NCBI GenBank assembly: GCA_023387735.1
Contig: JAEWHP010000023.1
Span: 124,001 to 188,000 of the forward strand
From: Pseudomonadota bacterium
GTDB taxonomy: Bacteria; Pseudomonadota; Alphaproteobacteria; Rhizobiales; Xanthobacteraceae
Length of the DNA: 64,000 nucleotides
Direction: 5' to 3'
Shown here: piece after piece, positions 26,602 to 34,927 of the stretch
How the letters are laid out: the number at the start of each line of letters is the position of its first letter
Position numbering within the stretch: the stretch's first letter is position 1
Notes under the pieces: generated by a model
Told to the model about the DNA's origin: nothing
The model's database searches: none
The model's input: the letters and a program-made list of their open reading frames with translations, nothing else
Translations under genes and position numbers: made by a program

Positions 26602-27147
26602 TCAATTGGCACGCTGCGGCGTCGCCGGATCGGGTTTCTCGCGCCACTGCATGAACTGCTGAAGCAGCTGTCCCTGCGGGTCTGAAGCCGACGGAGCGTC
26701 CGGCGGAGTAGATGCGAGAATCGCCTGGAAGTCGGCGATCGCAGGCTTCGGCGTGCTCTCGGACTGGAACAGCGCAGCCCTGATGGACTGCGCGAGCCCG
26801 ACTGCGGTCGATGCTTCGCCATCGCCGCCCTGGCGGACACCCGGCACCACGATGACGAAGAACAGCGCCACGACGGCCGCAACGCCGATCGCCGCCGCGA
26901 AACGCGCCGCGACGCTCCACAACGCTTTCTCTTCCTGGGGCTCTCGCATCAATTCGGGATCGAGGGGATGCCGCAACGCGTCGGAGACAGCGTTTTCGAG
27001 CCGGGAACTGTGGTTCGTCGGAGCGCGGGCAACCGCCGTCGACGGATCGGATTCGCGAAGAGAGGCCGATCGTTCGCGCAACATGCGGGGTGCATAATAG
27101 AGCGGGTCGCGGGGGCTGAGATGGTCCTGCTCACTCACGCTACTCAT
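26602..27147 (-). CDS. Single-TM anchored hypothetical protein
   Basis: 181 residues. The N-terminal 75 residues are cytosolic and charged. A single TM segment lies at about residues 85-105 (FAAAIGVAAVVALFFVIVVPG), then a periplasmic part of about 75 residues with FQAILAS and GQLLQQFMQWREKPDP. The start at 27147 has a very strong ribosome-binding site GAGGAGTAAGG that also holds the stop codon of a possible small upstream frame. It is the first certain gene of a minus-strand run that continues into the tandem binding proteins; a functional link to them is possible but not shown. Confidence 0.78.
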   Translation of the reverse strand: MSSVSEQDHLSPRDPLYYAPRMLRERSASLRESDPSTAVARAPTNHSSRLENAVSDALRHPLDPELMREPQEEKALWSVAARFAAAIGVAAVVALFFVIVVPGVRQGGDGEASTAVGLAQSIRAALFQSESTPKPAIADFQAILASTPPDAPSASDPQGQLLQQFMQWREKPDPATPQRAN

Positions 27148-27150
27148 ACC

Positions 27151-27387
27151 TTACTCCTCATGACCCTTGGCTGTTGGCCTGACTGCTGTGCTGAACGCCG
27201 AGACGGCCGCGACCGTACCGTAAAATGCCCCACGCAATGGAGTAGGCGCGCGGAAAAGCCGCGCCAGCACTCCACCAATTGTTAAGTTGGGTCCGAACGT
27301 TTGAATCAAACTGTCCGGCCTCGCCATCCTGGCGACGCCCGACTGCGAGATCACATCGCGAGACCGCACGATCCCCATCGCTTCCAT
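27151..27387 (-). CDS. Possible 78-residue upstream protein
   Basis: A short frame that ends three bases before the start of the 26602-27147 gene, with its TAA stop inside that gene's ribosome-binding site, a layout seen in translationally coupled operons. A purine-rich AAAGGGCAGG precedes its ATG. It encodes SLIQTFGPNLTIGGVLARLF and a hydrophobic segment GAFYGTVAAVSAFS. Third-position GC is lower than in neighbours and I recognise no family, so it may be chance. Confidence 0.35.
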   Translation of the reverse strand: MEAMGIVRSRDVISQSGVARMARPDSLIQTFGPNLTIGGVLARLFRAPTPLRGAFYGTVAAVSAFSTAVRPTAKGHEE

Positions 27388-27523
27388 TGCCTGCCCTTTG
27401 GCAACTGCCGCCCCAAAAAACGGAAGTGATTGTCTTGTCAGGTCGCCCCCCTGACAAATTATCACATAGTTTTGTTGGAACTGCGCGAAGACGCTTTTAG
27501 GTCGGAAACGTGACGAAAGTAAG

Positions 27524-27540
27524 TTGACGACTTGTTAACC
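27524..27540 (+). promoter_or_regulatory. Degenerate CtrA-like site
   Basis: TTGA-N7-TTAACC: the right half is a perfect CtrA half-site, the left half differs by one base from TTAA. It is about 150 bp upstream of the perfect site at 27673. Confidence 0.4.
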
Positions 27541-27672
27541 ATGCGGGAACTCCACCCATGTGTGGCAAAGGCTTAGCTTGGAATGACACCTCGCGCGCAA
27601 CAATCGGCCGCAAAGGCGCCAAATTTGACGCGGCTCGGGCGGTTTTTCGGCCAATCGGAGGGCTTCGGGACG

Positions 27673-27689
27673 TTAATAACTCATTAACC
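27673..27689 (+). promoter_or_regulatory. CtrA box upstream of minCDE
   Basis: TTAATAACTCATTAACC matches the full CtrA consensus TTAA-N7-TTAAC and lies 49 bp upstream of the minC start. In Sinorhizobium meliloti, minCDE is reported as a CtrA target, which supports the reading. Confidence 0.75.
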
Positions 27690-27737
27690 AAGTTCTGTGT
27701 TCTTAAAAATTCGATAAGAAAGGCGAGTCGAAACATC

Positions 27738-28439
27738 ATGGACGTCCGAGCTGATCCACCGCGTCAAATGGTCCGGCTGCGTGGTCGCTCCTATGTCGCG
27801 TTCGTATTCAGCCCCGTCGTGCCGATCGTGGAATGGCTTGCCGAGATCGACGCCACGCTGGCGCGTTCGCCCGGATTTTTTGTCGGCAAGCCGATCGTGC
27901 TCGACCTCGCTGCCGTCGACCTCAGCGGTGCGGCGATCACCCATCTGCTCGGCAGCCTCGGTGAGCGCAATATCCGCGTCCTCGGCATTGAGGGCGTCGA
28001 TGAAGCGCGTCTCGGGCCGAACATGCCGCCCTTGCTGACCGGCGGCCGCGCCTGCGTCATCACGCGAAACGAGCCGGCGCAAAAGCCCGAGCCCGAACCC
28101 AAACAAAAGCCGACCTCGCTGCTGCTCGCCGAGCCCGTGCGTTCGGGCCAGTCGATCGTGTTCGCCGATGGCGACGTCACGGTGCTGGGCTCGGTCGGGT
28201 CCGGCGCGGAGATCGTCGCCGGCGGATCGATCCACATCTACGGCACGCTGCGCGGCCGTGCGATGGCCGGCGTCAACGGCAATTCCTCCGCGCGAATTTA
28301 TTGTCAGAGGATCGAGGCGGAACTGCTCGCCATCGACGGCTACTACCAGACTGCAGAAGAAATCGACGACGCAATTCGCAACCGCCCTGCGCAAGCCTGG
28401 CTGCAGGGCGATACCATGAAAATTACCCCGCTGAATTAA
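27738..28439 (+). CDS. minC: Septum site-determining protein MinC
   Basis: FtsZ-polymerisation inhibitor of 233 residues. The N-terminal domain (about 1-100) starts MDVRADPPRQMVRLRGRSYV; a Pro/Lys/Glu linker (KPEPEPKQKP) follows; the C-terminal beta-helix domain has FADGDVTVLGSVGSGAEIVAGG and SIHIYGTLRGRAMAGVNG, the signature for MinD binding and dimerisation. ATG 27738 is the start that fits family length; the open frame runs further upstream but only over non-conserved sequence. First gene of minCDE, with a CtrA box 49 bp upstream. Confidence 0.95.
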   Translation: MDVRADPPRQMVRLRGRSYVAFVFSPVVPIVEWLAEIDATLARSPGFFVGKPIVLDLAAVDLSGAAITHLLGSLGERNIRVLGIEGVDEARLGPNMPPLLTGGRACVITRNEPAQKPEPEPKQKPTSLLLAEPVRSGQSIVFADGDVTVLGSVGSGAEIVAGGSIHIYGTLRGRAMAGVNGNSSARIYCQRIEAELLAIDGYYQTAEEIDDAIRNRPAQAWLQGDTMKITPLN

Positions 28440-28458
28440 TCGGCTAAGGAGATCGAGT

Positions 28459-29274
28459 ATGGCCAAGGTACTGGTCGTCACATCCGGCAAGGGTGGCGTT
28501 GGAAAGACCACCACCACTGCGGCGCTCGGCGCGGCGCTTGCACAAGGCGGACAATCCGTCGTGGTGGTCGACTTCGACGTCGGTCTGCGCAACCTCGATC
28601 TCGTGATGGGCGCCGAACGCCGCGTGGTGTTCGACCTCATCAACGTGGTGCAGGGCGTCGCCAAGCTGCCGCAGGCCCTGATCCGCGACAAGCGCCTGGA
28701 GAACCTCTGGCTGTTGCCGGCCTCGCAAACCCGGGACAAGGACGCGCTCACAGACGAGGGCGTGGGCCGCGTGATCGCGGAGCTCAAGAGCCGGTACGAC
28801 TGGATCCTGTGCGATAGCCCGGCCGGCATCGAGCGCGGCGCCACGCTCGCCATGCGCTACGCGGACGAAGCCATCATCGTCACCAATCCCGAAGTCTCCT
28901 CGGTGCGCGACTCCGATCGCATCATCGGCATGCTGGATTCGAAAACCGTGCGGGCCGAGAAGGGCGAGCGCGTCGAAAAGCACGTGCTGATCACCCGGTA
29001 TGATCCGGCGCGCGCCGCGCGCGGCGAGATGCTCACGATCGACGATATCCTTGAAATCCTGGCAACGCCGCTGCTCGGCATCATTCCCGAAAGCCAGGAT
29101 GTGCTGAAGGCATCGAACGTCGGCACCCCCGTGACGATCAACAACGCCGAAAGCGCACCCGCGCGCGCCTATGTCGATGCCTCGCGCCGCCTGATGGGAG
29201 AGGAAGTCGCAATGGTAGTGCCGACGGAGCGCAAGGGCTTCATGAACCGGCTGCTGGGACGGAGAGCTGCATGA
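28459..29274 (+). CDS. minD: Septum site-determining protein MinD
   Basis: Membrane-associated ParA-type ATPase of 271 residues that recruits MinC to the cell poles. The deviant Walker A is KGGVGKTTTT near residue 11, with conserved DFDVGLRNLDLVMG and DSPAGIERGA. The C-terminal amphipathic helix that binds membrane is represented by RKGFMNRLLGRRAA. AAGGAGATC precedes the ATG, 19 bp after minC. Confidence 0.97.
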   Translation: MAKVLVVTSGKGGVGKTTTTAALGAALAQGGQSVVVVDFDVGLRNLDLVMGAERRVVFDLINVVQGVAKLPQALIRDKRLENLWLLPASQTRDKDALTDEGVGRVIAELKSRYDWILCDSPAGIERGATLAMRYADEAIIVTNPEVSSVRDSDRIIGMLDSKTVRAEKGERVEKHVLITRYDPARAARGEMLTIDDILEILATPLLGIIPESQDVLKASNVGTPVTINNAESAPARAYVDASRRLMGEEVAMVVPTERKGFMNRLLGRRAA

Positions 29275-29570
29275 GCATGAATTTGCTGCGGCTGTTTCGC
29301 GGCCGCAATGCATCCGCCCCCGTCGCCCGGGAACGGCTGCAGATTCTGCTGGCGCATGAGCGCGGGCTGCTCGGCCAGTCCGACCTTCTCGGCACGCTGC
29401 GGGAGGAGATCCTCGCCGTGGTGGCGAAGCACGTGGTGCTCGATCCCGACAAGGTCATCGTCAAGCTGGAGCGCGGCAAGACCGTCTCGACGCTGGAGGT
29501 CGACATCGAAGTCCCGAACAATTTCGACAAGTCGAAGAAGGCGGCGGCCGAGCAGCGCATGGCCGGCTAA
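29271..29570 (+). CDS. minE: Cell division topological specificity factor MinE
   Basis: 99 residues; overlaps the minD stop by ATGA, typical of minDE. The N-terminal MNLLRLFRGR is the membrane-targeting helix, RERLQILLAHERGL is the MinD-binding helix, and KHVVLDPDKVIVKLERGKTVSTLEVDIEVP is the dimerisation domain. The alternative start ATG 29277 gives the usual MNLL N-terminus. MinE stimulates MinD ATPase and drives the oscillation. Confidence 0.95.
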   Translation: MSMNLLRLFRGRNASAPVARERLQILLAHERGLLGQSDLLGTLREEILAVVAKHVVLDPDKVIVKLERGKTVSTLEVDIEVPNNFDKSKKAAAEQRMAG

Positions 29571-29655
29571 CGGTAGCCCGCGGCGCTGAGCGGATGCGCC
29601 CGCGGCGCGATCCGTTACAAGGTCGCGTCGGCGCGGAATACTTCCCCCAAAAATA

Positions 29656-29673
29656 GTTCCCCGTCTCGGGAAC
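29656..29673. promoter_or_regulatory. Inverted repeat between minE and the KaiC-like gene
   Basis: GTTCCCCGTCTCGGGAAC: six-base arms GTTCCC/GGGAAC around a six-base spacer, 44 bp before the preferred start of the KaiC-like gene. It could be an operator or a weak minE terminator; there is no T-run. Confidence 0.35.
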
Positions 29674-29716
29674 CTCCTGAAGGCATGGCGAATTGGTCAT
29701 GGTTTGGGAGGCAAGT

Positions 29717-31210
29717 GTGGTCGAGTCGGTTGAGGAGAAGGCGAAGAGCGGTATCTGGGGCCTCGACGAAATCCTCTGTGGCGGATTCTCCCGGGAACAC
29801 ATGTTTCTGGTCGAAGGTAATCCCGGTACCGGGAAGACAACGATCGCGCTCCAGTTCCTGATGGAAGGCGCGAGGGCCGGCGAAAAGTGCCTCTACATCA
29901 CCCTGTCCGAGACCGAGCGGGAGCTGCGGCTGGGCGCGGCTTCGCACGGCTGGTCGCTGGACGAAGGGATCGAGATATTCGAATTGCTGCCGCCAGAGAG
30001 CCTGCTCGATTCCGAGCAGCAGCAGAGTCTGCTCTATTCATCCGATCTCGAACTCGGCGAAACCACCAAGCAGATTTTCGCAGCCGTCGATCGCGTGCAG
30101 CCGAGCAGGGTCGTGCTGGACAGTCTTTCCGAGATCAGGTTGTTGGCGCAAAGCTCGCTGCGCTACCGGCGGCAGATTCTGGCGATCAAGCATTACTTTG
30201 CAAATTTCCGCGCCACGGTCCTGCTGCTCGACGACATGTCGTCCGACCTCGACGACAAGACCATCCACAGCGTGGCGCACGGCGTGCTGCGACTGGAGGA
30301 GCTGGCACCGGCGTATGGTGCAGAGCGGCGTCGGGCGCGCGTCATCAAGTATCGAGGCGTCAAATTTCGCGGCGGCTTTCATGACGTCACGATCACCACG
30401 GGTGGTCTGAACGTGTTCCCGCGGCTGGTGGCGTCCGAACACCGGTCGAGCTACGCCAGACATGCGCTGTCGAGCGGCATCGTCGAACTGGACCAGTTGC
30501 TGGGCGGCGGCGTCGAAAGCGGATCAAGTACGTTGATCCTCGGACCGGCCGGCACCGGCAAATCTCTCCTCGCCATCGTCTTTCTTGCTGCCGCGATTGC
30601 GCGGGGTGAAAAGGCGGCCTGCTTCATTTTCGATGAAGAATTGGGTCTTCTGTTCGAGCGCATGAAAGGTCTTGGCATCGAACTCGAGGTGATGCAGCGC
30701 AACGGCAACTTGTTCATCGAGCAGGTCGATGCCGCCGAACTTTCTCCCGGCGAATTCGCGCATCGCGTTCGAAAGCTGATTGACGACAACAAGGTCAAGA
30801 CCGTGCTGATTGACAGCCTCAACGGCTACCAGGCCGCGATGCCCGAGGAGAATTCGCTGATCCTGCACATGCATGAATTGCTGCAATATCTCAACCGCCA
30901 GGGGGCGGCGACGTTCATGACGGTCGCCCAGCACGGCTTGGTCGGCGACATGAAAGCCCCGGTCGACGTAACGTATCTCGCGGATACCGTGATCCTTCTG
31001 CGCTATTTCGAGGCGCACGGCACGGTGCGCCGCGCCATGTCGATCATCAAGAAGCGAACCGGGGCGCATGAGTCGACAATCCGAGAGTACCGTATTGACG
31101 ACAGCGGTCTGACGATTGGTGCCCCTCTAACTGGTTTCCAAGGTGTCCTGCGCGGAGTTCCCGAGTATGTCGGGGCGGACAAGCCGCTGCTGGAGGACCC
31201 TCTGTCGTGA
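29717..31210 (+). CDS. KaiC-like double-domain RecA-type ATPase
   Basis: 497 residues with two RecA-like domains as in KaiC. Domain 1: GIWGLDEILCGGF, Walker A GNPGTGKT at 34-41, and YITLSETERE where KaiC CI has its catalytic Glu pair (here Ser-Glu). Domain 2: GIVELDQLLGGGVESGS, Walker A GPAGTGKS at 276-283 and FDEELGLL with an Asp-Glu pair. At the position of the KaiC CII phosphosites (S431/T432 in cyanobacteria) I read Thr419-Tyr420 in VTYLADTVILL. GTG 29717 is chosen because GGGAGG lies five bases upstream; in-frame ATG 29699 and TTG 29693 lack a good site. Its stop overlaps the GTG start of the hybrid kinase. No kaiA or kaiB is nearby. Confidence 0.87.
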   Translation: MVESVEEKAKSGIWGLDEILCGGFSREHMFLVEGNPGTGKTTIALQFLMEGARAGEKCLYITLSETERELRLGAASHGWSLDEGIEIFELLPPESLLDSEQQQSLLYSSDLELGETTKQIFAAVDRVQPSRVVLDSLSEIRLLAQSSLRYRRQILAIKHYFANFRATVLLLDDMSSDLDDKTIHSVAHGVLRLEELAPAYGAERRRARVIKYRGVKFRGGFHDVTITTGGLNVFPRLVASEHRSSYARHALSSGIVELDQLLGGGVESGSSTLILGPAGTGKSLLAIVFLAAAIARGEKAACFIFDEELGLLFERMKGLGIELEVMQRNGNLFIEQVDAAELSPGEFAHRVRKLIDDNKVKTVLIDSLNGYQAAMPEENSLILHMHELLQYLNRQGAATFMTVAQHGLVGDMKAPVDVTYLADTVILLRYFEAHGTVRRAMSIIKKRTGAHESTIREYRIDDSGLTIGAPLTGFQGVLRGVPEYVGADKPLLEDPLS

Positions 31211-33261
31211 GGGCCGGTCCCTCATCGGAGCGCGCCGTCATTCTTGCGCCCAGAGGCCGTGACGCATCGGTCGCCGCCGCCCTGATCCGGGAGGCGGGTT
31301 ACCACGCGCAGATCTGCAGCGATCTCACCGAACTGACAAGAGAAGTCGAAGGCGGCGCCGGTCTCGCCGTGATCGCGGACGAGGCGATCAAAACGGCCGA
31401 TCTGCGCGAACTCGTATACTGGCTCAACAGTCAGCCGCCCTGGTCGGATTTTCCGATCGTGCTGCTGACACGTCAGGGCGGCGGTCCGGAGCGCAATCCG
31501 GACGCTGCGCGTCTCGCGCAGGCGCTCGGCAACGTCACATTCCTGGAACGGCCGTTTCATCCGACTACGCTCGTCAGCATCGTGGGCTCCGCAGTTCGCG
31601 GAAGGCGCAGGCAATATGAGGCGCGCGCGATACTTCGCGATCGGACCGAAAGCGAGCAACTGCTGCAAACCGCGCTCAAGGCCGGACAACTCGGCGCGTG
31701 GGAGCTGCATCTCCCCGACCTCCAATTCGAAGCATCGTCATCCTGCAAGTCCGCGTTTGGGCGCGATGTGGAGGCACCGTTCACCTATCAGGACCTGGAG
31801 CGCGCGGTCCATCCCGACGACCGCGCGCGCCGCGATGAAAGCGTCACGCGCACTGTCGAGCAGGGGCACGACTATAGCATCGAGTTCCGCAATATCTGGC
31901 CCGACGGTTCGCTGCACTGGATCGACGTGCGCGGTCGCCCGGTGTATCGCCCCGACGGCAGCATCAAGTCGCTGGTCGGCGTTTGCTCGGATATCACCGC
32001 CCGCAAGACGGCCGAAATCGAACGCGAGAAATTGCTCGCCCAACTGGCGGCCGAACGCACCGCGCTGGCGGAATTGACTGCAACGCTCGAGCAGCGCGTC
32101 GAACAGCGTTCGACCGAACTGATGAAGGCCGTCGCTGCCCGCGAGCAGGCACAGGAGCAACTGCGACAGGCCCAGAAGATGGAAATCATCGGTCAGCTCA
32201 CCGGCGGCGTCGCACACGACTTCAACAATCTGCTGATGGCCGTCATGGGCAATCTCGATCTGTTGCGCCGGCGCATTCCGGACGATCCGCGCCTGCAGCG
32301 GCTGGTCGACGGCGCGATACAGGGCGCGGAGCGCGGCGCGTCGCTGACCCAGCGCCTGCTCGCATTCGCGCGCCAGCAGGACCTGCGTGCGGTATCGGTC
32401 GATCTGCGAAGCCTGGTCGAAGGCATGGTCGAACTGCTGGAACGCTCGCTCGGTCCCCGTGTGGCGTTGCGGCTAGATATTGCCGAGGGCCTGCCGCCTG
32501 CGCGGATCGACGCCAACCAGCTCGAGCTCGCGATCCTCAACCTCGCGATCAACGCGCGCGACGCGATGCCTGACGGCGGGCGGATCGATATCAAGGTGAC
32601 GGAGTACGAGGCGAAGCGCGATCCGGCGCTGGCGCCGGGCCGGTATCTCAAATTGTCGGTGGCCGATACCGGGACCGGCATGTCGCCCGACGTATTGAAG
32701 CGGGCGATCGAACCTTTCTTTTCGTCGAAGCCGCTCGGGAAGGGCACGGGCCTTGGACTGTCGATGGTGCACGGGCTTGCGGTCCAGCTCGGCGGCACGC
32801 TGCAACTGACCAGCGGCGTTGGAAAGGGAACCTGCGCGACGCTGGTGCTGCCTGTGGCAACTTCCGCGCCTGAAGCGGAAATTGCCGCGCCCGCCATTCA
32901 GAAGACCAGGCGCTCGGCGGTCATCCTGTTTGTCGACGACGATCCGCTGATTGCGATGTCGACCACCGAGATGCTGGAGGATCTCGGCCACCGGGTGATC
33001 GGCGCCAATTCCGGCCGGCATGCGCTCGACATCCTCCGCAGCGAACAGCCGATCGACCTGATGGTGACGGACCACATGATGCCTGGGATGACCGGGCTCG
33101 AACTGGTCGCGGCCTCGCGCGAGGTGCGGCCGTCGCTGCCGGTCCTGCTGGCCACGGGCTATGCGGAATTGCCCGAAGGCACCCAGCTCGACCTGCCGCG
33201 GCTGGCAAAACCCTATCACCAGGATCAGTTGCGCGAACAGGTCGATCAGTTGCTGGCGTGA
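31207..33261 (+). CDS. Hybrid sensor histidine kinase/response regulator
   Basis: 684 residues, start GTG 31207 overlapping the KaiC-like gene's TGA. Order: a receiver-like N-terminal domain without obvious phospho-Asp (about 8-130), a PAS/PAC sensor (about 150-275, ending VGVCSDITARK), a coiled coil (about 275-325), HisKA with H337 in GGVAHDFNNLL, a catalytic ATPase domain (ILNLAINARDAMP, VADTGTGM, GKGTGLGLSMVHG), and a C-terminal receiver with D622 in VTDHMMPGMTG and the conserved Lys in RLAKPYH. No TM segment: a cytosolic sensor. Overlap with the KaiC-like gene implies joint translation and makes the ATPase a likely input or output partner. Confidence 0.9.
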   Translation: MRAGPSSERAVILAPRGRDASVAAALIREAGYHAQICSDLTELTREVEGGAGLAVIADEAIKTADLRELVYWLNSQPPWSDFPIVLLTRQGGGPERNPDAARLAQALGNVTFLERPFHPTTLVSIVGSAVRGRRRQYEARAILRDRTESEQLLQTALKAGQLGAWELHLPDLQFEASSSCKSAFGRDVEAPFTYQDLERAVHPDDRARRDESVTRTVEQGHDYSIEFRNIWPDGSLHWIDVRGRPVYRPDGSIKSLVGVCSDITARKTAEIEREKLLAQLAAERTALAELTATLEQRVEQRSTELMKAVAAREQAQEQLRQAQKMEIIGQLTGGVAHDFNNLLMAVMGNLDLLRRRIPDDPRLQRLVDGAIQGAERGASLTQRLLAFARQQDLRAVSVDLRSLVEGMVELLERSLGPRVALRLDIAEGLPPARIDANQLELAILNLAINARDAMPDGGRIDIKVTEYEAKRDPALAPGRYLKLSVADTGTGMSPDVLKRAIEPFFSSKPLGKGTGLGLSMVHGLAVQLGGTLQLTSGVGKGTCATLVLPVATSAPEAEIAAPAIQKTRRSAVILFVDDDPLIAMSTTEMLEDLGHRVIGANSGRHALDILRSEQPIDLMVTDHMMPGMTGLELVAASREVRPSLPVLLATGYAELPEGTQLDLPRLAKPYHQDQLREQVDQLLA

Positions 33262-33273
33262 GGCCTGCGGCTG

Positions 33274-34836
33274 CTATCCAACCATCCGGTCGCGTCCGGT
33301 CCAGAAGCCTGCCTTCAGCACCTTCTTGTCGATCTTGCCGACGCCGGTCATCGGCAGCTCGCTGACGAACTTGATGTGCTTGGGCGCATGCGCCGAGCCC
33401 TTCTTCGCCTTGACGAGGTTGATCAGTTCGTCCGCATTCGGCCGCGCACCTTCGCGGGCCACGATCACGGCGGTAACAGCCTCGCCCCATTTGTCGTCGG
33501 GCACGCCGACCACGGCGACCATGGCGACGTCGGCATGCTGCGACAGCACATCCTCGACTTCGCGCGGAAAGATGTTGAAGCCGCCGGAGACGATCATGTC
33601 CTTCTTGCGGTCGAGGATGAACATGTAGCCGCGTTCGTCCTTGCGCGCGATGTCGCCGGTGTGCAGCCAGCCGCTCCGCAGCGTCTCCGCCGTGATGTCC
33701 GGCCGCTTCCAGTACTCGGCCATCACGTGGCTGGCGCGCACGCAGATCTCGCCGGCCTCGCCGGTCGCGACTTCCTGGTCGTCATTGTCGAGAATCGCGA
33801 CCTGGCAGGCGGCGATCGGGAAACCGCAGGACGAAAACAACTCCGGCGTCTTGGGATCATGATCCGCCTTGCGCAGCACCGACACCGGATAGCATTCGGT
33901 CTGCCCGTAAAGCTGCGAGAACACCGGCCCGATCCGCTCGATGCCCTCGACCAGCCGGCTCGGCGACATCGCGGAAGCCCCGTACAGCAGCAGTTCGAGC
34001 GAGGACAGATCGGTCCTGTCGAGCGCGGGATGATCGAGCATGACGTAGATCATGGTCGGCACCAGCAGCGTGAAGTTGATGCGCTCGCGCTCGATGGTCT
34101 TGAACACGGCCTCGGGATCGAAACCTTTCAGCATGTGCACGGTGCCGCCGCGCATTAGCGTCGGCAGCACTTTTGTCCCGGCGACGTGGCTGATCGGCGC
34201 CACCGTCAGGTAGCTCGGGGTTTCCGGAATTTCGAAATCGGCCAGGATCGCGGCGGTGGAACTGCCGAGTTCGCGCTGATGGCGCAGCGCGCCCTTGGAT
34301 TTCCCGGTCGTGCCGCCGGTGTAGTTCAGCGTCGCGATATCGTCCAGGCGGGCGAAACTGCGCGCGGTGGCGCTGCCCGCGGCCTCAATCGCCTGCAGCA
34401 GATCGGCGCCGTAATCGGCCGGGCCGAGCGTGAAGACGGTTTTTAGGCCCGACGCCCTGGCGGCGAGTTCGCCGCCGCGATCGCGGAACGTCACGCCGTC
34501 GACCACCAGCATCTGCGCGTCCGAATCCTCCAGCTGAAACAGCTGGTCGTCCAGCGACCCCAGCGGGTGCAGCCAGGTGATCGCCAGCCGCGACAATTGC
34601 GCGGCGACGCCGGCGCACCAGGTGTCGGCGCGGTTGGCGGTCAGGAAGGCGACGCGGGTGCCGGGCGCGAAGCCCAGTTGCATGAACACGGCCTGGATGC
34701 GGCCGATCATGTCGGTCGCGCCCTGATAGGTCATCGATCCGCCCGGCCAGCTGAACGCGGTGCGCGCAGGGTAGCGCGCCAGCGCGCGCAACGTCTGTTC
34801 GCACGTCGCCGGATACGCGTAGAGCGGATTGCTCAT
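33274..34836 (-). CDS. AMP-dependent acyl-CoA synthetase/ligase
   Basis: 520 residues of the ANL superfamily. ATP loop YTGGTTGKSKGAL, motif YGQTECYP, GYMFILDRKKDMIVSGGFNIFPREVE and the C-terminal PMTGVGKIDKKVLK with the catalytic Lys. The sequence is closer to medium-chain/aryl-CoA ligases of catabolic pathways than to FadD, but substrate cannot be fixed. AGGAAGAGAAG precedes the ATG at 34836. The gene is divergent from the NMO paralog at 34928 across about 90 bp, a pairing that suggests shared control. Confidence 0.88.
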   Translation of the reverse strand: MSNPLYAYPATCEQTLRALARYPARTAFSWPGGSMTYQGATDMIGRIQAVFMQLGFAPGTRVAFLTANRADTWCAGVAAQLSRLAITWLHPLGSLDDQLFQLEDSDAQMLVVDGVTFRDRGGELAARASGLKTVFTLGPADYGADLLQAIEAAGSATARSFARLDDIATLNYTGGTTGKSKGALRHQRELGSSTAAILADFEIPETPSYLTVAPISHVAGTKVLPTLMRGGTVHMLKGFDPEAVFKTIERERINFTLLVPTMIYVMLDHPALDRTDLSSLELLLYGASAMSPSRLVEGIERIGPVFSQLYGQTECYPVSVLRKADHDPKTPELFSSCGFPIAACQVAILDNDDQEVATGEAGEICVRASHVMAEYWKRPDITAETLRSGWLHTGDIARKDERGYMFILDRKKDMIVSGGFNIFPREVEDVLSQHADVAMVAVVGVPDDKWGEAVTAVIVAREGARPNADELINLVKAKKGSAHAPKHIKFVSELPMTGVGKIDKKVLKAGFWTGRDRMVG

Positions 34837-34927
34837 CTTCTCTTCCTCCCGAATGCTTTGTAGTTGGCCTTCGCCTGTGCCAATGTCGATTCAACGCTAG
34901 CATAACGAGGAAGCGGCTCAAGCCGGC

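Larger units (their letters stand above)
27388..27737. other. Intergenic region upstream of minC, relatively AT-rich
   Basis: About 350 bp with no supported gene. It contains two CtrA-type sites (listed separately at 27524 and 27673) and the runs TTTTTCGG and TTAATAACTCATTAACC, and is noticeably richer in A/T than the coding DNA on either side. It must hold the minC promoter and probably that of the 26602 gene on the opposite strand. Confidence 0.7.

Noticed and set aside
29669..29695. EcfG-type stress promoter (GGAAC-N17-GTT) before the KaiC-like gene
   Set aside because: GGAAC is present, but the expected GTT at 16-17 bp is replaced by AATT, so I do not claim it.
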